A stretch of 64,000 nucleotides of DNA from Liopterus haemorrhoidalis (taxonomy: Eukaryota > Arthropoda > Insecta > Coleoptera > Dytiscidae), in the NCBI GenBank assembly GCA_963971575.1, contig OZ020613.1:44010239-44074238 (forward strand). The letters are read 5' to 3'. The stretch's first letter is position 1. Each line of letters opens with the position of its first letter. This document shows positions 58,935 through 64,000 of the stretch, one piece after another. The position numbers were made by a program, and so were the translations under genes. The notes beneath the pieces were generated by a model. That model worked only from the letters and a program-made list of their open reading frames with translations, made no database searches and was not told where the DNA came from.

Positions 58935-60487
58935 TTAATATGGATTCTCTCTAGAATGTAATAGTTTGTGAGAATTGAGATGTCCCGACTGCGAAAATGT
59001 TTTATTACACCGCTCACATTTAAATGGTTTTTCTCCAGAATGAATTCGTTTGTGATTAGTGAGATTTGATGATTGTGAAAAAGCTTTATCACACTGATCA
59101 CATTTGAATGGTTTCTCGCCAGAATGTATTCGTTTGTGATCAATAAGATGTGATTGCACAGTAAATGCTTTAACGCACTGATCACATTTAAATGGCTTTT
59201 CTGCGCTATGAAATCGTTTATGTGTACGGAGAGTTCCTAATTGTGAAAATACTTTATCACACTGATCACATTTGAATGGTTTCTCACCAGAATGAATTCT
59301 TTTGTGAATAAGGAGATTTGATAATCTAGAAAATGCTTTATCACACTGTCCACATTTAAATGGTTTCTCCCCGGAGTGTATTAGTTTGTGTCTAAAGAAA
59401 TTTCGTGAATCTGTAAATGATTTATTACACCCATCACATTTGAATGGCTTCTCTCCAGAATGAATTCGTTTGTGGACAATGAGATTGGATGACACTGTAA
59501 ATGCTTTATCGCATTGATCACATTTGAATGGTTTGTTTTTAGAATGGAATAGTTTGTGAGTATATAGATTTGATGAGCTCGAAAATGCTTTATCACAATG
59601 ATTACATTTAAATGGTTTCTCTCCAGTATGAATTCGTGTATGAGTAATGAGATGTGATAATTGTGAGAATGTTTTATTGCACTGCTTACATTTGAATGGC
59701 TTCTCTCCAGTATGAATTCGTTTATGAGTAATGAGATTTGCTGAATGCGAAAATGCTTTATCACACTGTTCACATTTGAATCGTTTCTCTCCAGAATGAA
59801 TTAGTTTATGAGAAATGAGTTGTGTTGATCGTGAAAATGCTTTAGCACACTGATCACATTTGAATGGTCTCTCTCCAGAATGAATTCGTTTGTGAGAAAT
59901 GAGATGTGTTGATTGTGAAAATGCTTTAGCACACTGATCACATTTGAATGGTCTCTCCCCAGAATGAATTCTTTTGTGCCTAGTAAGTTTTGATGATTCT
60001 GCAAATGCTTTATTACACTGATCACATTTGAATGGCTTCTTTCCAGAATGTATTCGTTGGTGAATAACGAAATCCAGTGATTGCGAAAATGCTTTATAAC
60101 ACTGATCACATTTGAATGGCTTCTCTCCAGAATGTATTCGTTTATGAGTAATTAGATTTGCTGATTGCGAAAATGCTTTAGCACACTGATCACATTTAAA
60201 TGGTCTGTTTCCAGAATGTGTTCCTTTGTGCCTAGTAAGTGATGATTCTGGAAGTGCCTTTTCACGCCGACCACGGAATGGCCTCTCTCCACAGTGAATT
60301 TTTTTGTGTATAATAAGATTTGAAGATATTGAAAATGCTTTATCACACTGCTCACATTTGAATGGTTTACCTCCGGAATAAATTCTATTGTGTTTAATGC
60401 GATTTGATGACCTTGTAGGTTGTTTAGGCTTTCTAACAGCCAACGTCTGACAACTCTCATCTGGTTTGCTGAGAGATGTTCCACTAC
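58935..60487 (-). CDS. Poly-C2H2 zinc-finger protein, gene 4 (last exon)
   Basis: The exon runs from a TTTGCAG acceptor (exon edge at 60487) to TAA at 58935-58937: 2 nt completing a phase-1 codon, then 516 codons. It opens GSGTSLSKPDESCQTLAVRK. It has 17 finger positions; finger 2 (RPFRGRREKALPESSLTRHK) has lost its CxxC, and 16 remain canonical. It ends HSRENPY-stop inside a linker. The acceptor phase and the opening ASGTS/GSGTS sequence match gene 3. The expected upstream acidic exons are not present between 60488 and 64000, so the gene is either split by the transposon to the right, with exons beyond the window, or headless. Confidence 0.8.
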
Positions 60488-60849
60488 CTGCAAATAAACT
60501 AGCATTAATTAATGAGATAAAAATTCAGTTGAAATAAAGTTAATTTCTAATATTAACTTTTCCTGCATATGCTATATACGTATGCATTCCTTTCGAAGAT
60601 TTGTGGAGGGATAAGAAACAACAACTGATTAGCATTAACATAGATCAAGAAGCTTTATAAATAATAGTTATAGGATAACAAAAATACGGATTTTATGTAG
60701 CCGATGTGCATTTAACCATATGTCAGATAAATTATAATTATTTGTTTTTTATATAACTTTTATCTTACTTTTCCTTATTTCTTTAACTTAACTTTTTCTT
60801 ATTTATATTCATGATTTACTGAATAATATTAATATTAAAAGTAAATTAA

Positions 60850-61145
60850 TAGCTTATGCTGACATATGGCCCTATTTACTGAAGCGCGAAGCTGGGATGA
60901 GATCAAATGCGTGGCGGAGCACGATCTAAAAGAAATCAAAGCCTGACTTTATTTAAGTATGCTTTCTTTAAATTACAGCAAAACATATTTTATGCCATTC
61001 TCAATCTATAAAAATACGCAACCTGAATTCGATCACATACTATTACATGAAAATATTTGCTCAATGGACGATAATTGCAATTGTAACATAAGAATAATTA
61101 AAACTATTACCATAAATAATCTCGGACTTAATAACAATAGTATTC
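60850..61145 (+). pseudogene. LINE reverse-transcriptase fragment
   Basis: The plus-strand frame SWDEIKCVAEHDLKEIKA-stop, then MLSLNYSKTYFMPFSI, matches the segment after YADD in CR1-like RTs (compare WHEVANFAMEDLKKIKQWLA in the LINE at 22.6 kb). The YADD itself is damaged (AYADIWPYL). It is short and dead. Confidence 0.6.
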
Positions 61146-61540
61146 TTTAAAAAAAAAAATGCTCTCTACCGAACGGTTAAACTCTATGAAGAGTCTAATA
61201 GAGCACTCCAAAACAGCTGATCAGCTGTTAGTCTCTGGAGGGTAAGCAAAGTTTGGTTCGCCACGTGTGTTCTGTGTTTCGCCGTAACAGTAACAAGTGA
61301 TATAGTACATAGTTTTTAGCCGTTATATTTCATTTTTATTCAAATATATTACCTTTTTGTAACAAAATCGAGTTAATTTTAATAGAAAATATAAACCTAT
61401 TTGTTGTTTTGTATTAAATTTTGGGTGCTTTTACTTAATAAAGGTAAGTTTGTGGTTTTGTTTGGAGGTTATTTTTTATGCAACTATTTTAGAAATAATT
61501 TCTCTTAAATAATTTTACTAAATAATTTTTAGTCAACAAA

Positions 61541-63381
61541 ATGATCAAGAGCAACTATTTCAAAAAATTGGAAAGCGAATTAAAGGACGTTGCTGAACGC
61601 TATATGAAGAAAATTGCGGTTATTGACAATGTGGATCCTTACACATTAACTGAAAACGATCTCTCATATAGTCCAGATATGTATCCAGCTATTACAGGGA
61701 TGGATATAACCAGTTATTTGGTGCTAACCCATAGCTTTTACACCAAAGAGCAGATAAAAGCCTACAAAAGTCTGTCCGCCTACAAATATTTTGAAGCAGG
61801 CTTTGTAGAAAATTGTGGTACAGCACATATTAATGGATACACTGTTATCGTAGGGAATGTAAGAAATAAACCATTTTTTTTACATATATTTTTGATTTTG
61901 ACACATTGAATTCATAATGACTATTGCAGAATAATAATTTTATTGTATTATATTCATTTACTACATATAAATTTATACTTATTCTAATAAATTAATTTTA
62001 TTTATAGGTAAAACATTCCCAACGATTAGCCCTACAACCACTGCAGGTTTGGATTATTTCTGAAGATGATGGCAGTGTAATATCAGCGCACTGTACATGT
62101 ATGGCCGGATGTGCAGAGGTCTGCAGCCATGTCGGAGCTATACTGTATACTTTAGAGTATATTAACATATCAAAGTCGGTGACTTCCTGTACAGATGTTC
62201 GATCCATATGGAAAGTACCGAAAGCCAAAAATGTTCCAATGATGCCTGTCATGAACATGCATGGCAAAATCTATAAACAGGATGAATTTCATCCATCTAT
62301 TAAAACTCTTAAGGATGATGAATTAAATAATTTTCTGCAGGACATAAAGGATAGTGGAGATAGTGCAGTGATCATGAAAGTAGTGGAACCATTTGCTTCT
62401 GAGGGTATAGTAGATGAAGTGCAAATACCGGCACTCTTCGCTAATATTTATAGAGATGAATACGAAGAATTAAATATTGAACAACTTAGACAGTTGGGTA
62501 GTACCATATCGTACAACGTCAGTGCAGAAGAGTGCGATATAATCAAAAAAAATACGACATTACAAAATAGAAGTGTAGAGTGGTACAAACATCGCACAGG
62601 TCGTATTACAGCTTCAATATTTCGCAGCGCATGCAAAACTAATATAGTGAAGCCATCAATATCGTTAATTAAAACGATTTGCTATCCCTTAAAACACCTG
62701 TTTAAGTCAAAAGCAACAGAATGGGGGATATCAAATGAGAAATATGCAGTGAACGATTACTGTCGTCAACAGGAATTTACTCACGAAAACTTTACATTCG
62801 AGCCTTCAGGAGTAATTATTAATCCTGATTATGCGCAGTTTGCTGCATCGCCTGATGGTATGGTGAATTGCACGTGCTGTGGTAATGGTTGTGTGGAAGT
62901 TAAGTGCCCATATGTGTTAAAAACGTCCACCATTGCAGATTATATTCATTATAAAAATTCCTGTTTGGAATATGATGGGGATAATGTAAGATTAAAACGA
63001 GCCCATGCATATTATTATCAAGTTCAACTACAAATTAAACTTTCTAAATCAAACTACTGCGATTTTGTAGTTTGGTCCAAGCAGGAATTTTTTTATGAAA
63101 GAATTTATTATTCTGAAGATTTCTGGCAAAGTGAATATCCAATTGCCTTAAATTTTCATAATAATATAATCTTGCCAGAACTTTTGGCTCACCATTTTAC
63201 ACGTGAAATAAACAATGTAGATGTTTGGTGTAGCTACAAAAAAAAGGACGATGGACGGCCAATGATTGAGTGTCAGGAACAAACATGTAATAACAAATGG
63301 TTTCACTTTGATTGTGTTGGATTATCAGACATTCCTGAATTATGGACATGTGCTGATTGCAGCCAAAAACAAATAGAATAA
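61541..63381 (+). CDS. SWIM zinc finger / YqaJ-like nuclease / PHD protein of an ISL2EU-like transposon
   Basis: The model is join(61541..61858, 62008..63381), 563 residues, with a phase-0 GTAAGA...TTATAG intron. Residues 135-147 form a SWIM finger (CxC...CxH: CTCMAGCAEVCSH). Residues ~300-470 are a YqaJ/lambda-exonuclease-like fold: GRITASIFRSACK, WGISNE (Glu350), SPDG (Asp389), EVKCPY (Glu403, Lys405) and YYYQVQLQI. Residues ~512-557 are a C-terminal PHD-like finger ending CVGLSDIPELWTCADC, in which the second ligand of the first Cys pair appears to be Tyr or Lys (WCSYKKK). The nuclease is thought to process DNA ends during transposition (family inference). No stops or frameshifts are seen, in contrast to most elements here. 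Confidence 0.82.
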
Positions 63382-63537
63382 ACTTTATTATGGTAGAATA
63401 AGTTTAATAATTAGATTTTGTAAATATTTTACATAATAAATAGAAAATAAAACATTAATTAACCTAGATATTAGTTCATTGAGTCCAATGTAATTTTAAA
63501 CATAAATGTATAACAAATAATTCAATAAAATAAAACT

Positions 63538-63984
63538 TTATATTCTGAAACAAATGGACAACATATATATATATATCCGTACATTTGCTAGTGATCGGGT
63601 TTCTTCTACTTCTGTTGGATGAAGCTGGGATTTGTATTTTGTAAACGTTGGTAATTTGACATCCGCATGAAACAACCGCACGTAATCTCCAATGAGAAAA
63701 CCTCTATCGGCTAAAATTATATCACCAGGTGATATTTTATTAAAAAATTCTGAATTGCAAGTCAAGTACTTGTCAGACGTGCGACCGCCCCAAGCCTCAC
63801 TAATAAAAGATATACTTCCTTGAGGAGTTATGCCAATTAGATACTTAACAGTATAATGATGTTTGTAATTAGACCAATACTGTGCTGCAATAGCCATATT
63901 TGATGGTTTTTCTATAAATATTTCAAAACAATCGATAATAACTGTGGTTTTGTTATGAAATGAATCTTTAAAACATGTTGGCAT
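63538..63984 (-). CDS. ISL2EU-like DDE transposase, C-terminally truncated
   Basis: The frame reads [63 protein letters not shown] and [16 protein letters not shown]. These are the IS4/IS5-type (DDE_Tnp_4) blocks with Asp in IIDCFE and in LADRGF. The family normally continues after ANVRI with an HVERVIG-like segment holding the catalytic Glu; here ANVRI is followed by a TA repeat and [16 protein letters not shown]. So the third catalytic residue is missing and this copy is probably inactive. The frame is open to 63984 and continues upstream beyond a usable start only outside the window, so the given ATG is not the real start. Confidence 0.7.
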   Translation of the reverse strand: MPTCFKDSFHNKTTVIIDCFEIFIEKPSNMAIAAQYWSNYKHHYTVKYLIGITPQGSISFISEAWGGRTSDKYLTCNSEFFNKISPGDIILADRGFLIGDYVRLFHADVKLPTFTKYKSQLHPTEVEETRSLANVRIYIYMLSICFRI

Positions 63985-64000
63985 TGTTTTTAGTAGTGTA

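Larger units (their letters stand above)
61230..64000. mobile_element. ISL2EU-like DNA transposon, two convergent genes, continues past window
   Basis: A SWIM-YqaJ-PHD gene (61541-63381, plus) and a DDE transposase (63538-63984, minus) face each other with a 156-bp gap. This gene pair is the hallmark of ISL2EU-type elements in the PIF/Harbinger-related group (family knowledge). The left terminus is not fixed; a change of character near GGAGGGTAAGCAAAGTTTGG (61237-61256) is a candidate. The right end and the N-terminus of the transposase, normally with a THAP finger, lie outside the window. Confidence 0.65.

Overview
The window is a transposon-dense stretch of an arthropod nuclear genome, most likely an insect. 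The evidence is AT-rich DNA, spliced genes with GT-AG introns, arrays of C2H2 zinc fingers, and many animal transposon families: hAT, Tc1/mariner, pogo, PIF/Harbinger-like, ISL2EU-like, CR1/Jockey-group, I-clade and R2-like LINEs, and a tRNA-derived SINE. The mixture suits a large beetle genome, but I cannot name the species from sequence alone.

The apparent host genes are four paralogous poly-C2H2 zinc-finger genes, all on the minus strand: gene 1 (12026-15593), gene 2 (17420-21226), gene 3 (28386-41866) and gene 4 (58935-60487, 5' exons not found). Genes 1-3 share one design. Short acidic 5' exons of 40-53 codons, each with an IKSE/IKTE/IKPE-type motif, are joined by phase-1 introns to one long zinc-finger exon. 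In genes 1-3 the summed exon lengths are multiples of three, which supports the models. Genes 1 and 2 lie in a direct tandem duplication (about 11729-17265 and 17321-22145), and later transposon insertions distinguish the two copies.

Layout. 1-8.2 kb: hAT, Tc1-like and unclassified repeats. 8.2-11.6 kb: a hAT element containing a Tc1 element that itself contains a MITE. 11.7-22.1 kb: the duplicated zinc-finger units. 22.3-26.7 kb: a nearly intact CR1/Jockey-group LINE with only two visible major lesions. 27.9-41.9 kb: gene 3, whose introns hold hAT, Tc1, SINE, MITE and piggyBac-like insertions nested up to four deep. 42-48 kb: LINE remnants, including an R2-like C-terminus, and largely unassigned DNA. 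48.2-54.7 kb: a pogo/Tigger remnant split by a 5.9-kb I-clade LINE whose gag-like ORF carries a very long in-frame AAC (poly-Asn) tract. 54.8-60.5 kb: gene 4 and its decaying 3' fingers, split by a LINE and by a long-inverted-repeat element. 61.2-64 kb: part of an ISL2EU-like transposon with two convergent genes, a spliced SWIM-YqaJ-PHD protein and a DDE transposase.

Functionally, the zinc-finger proteins are probably nuclear DNA-binding regulators. Everything else is mobile-element machinery in various states of decay. Exact target-site duplications allow many insertions to be delimited and ordered in time.
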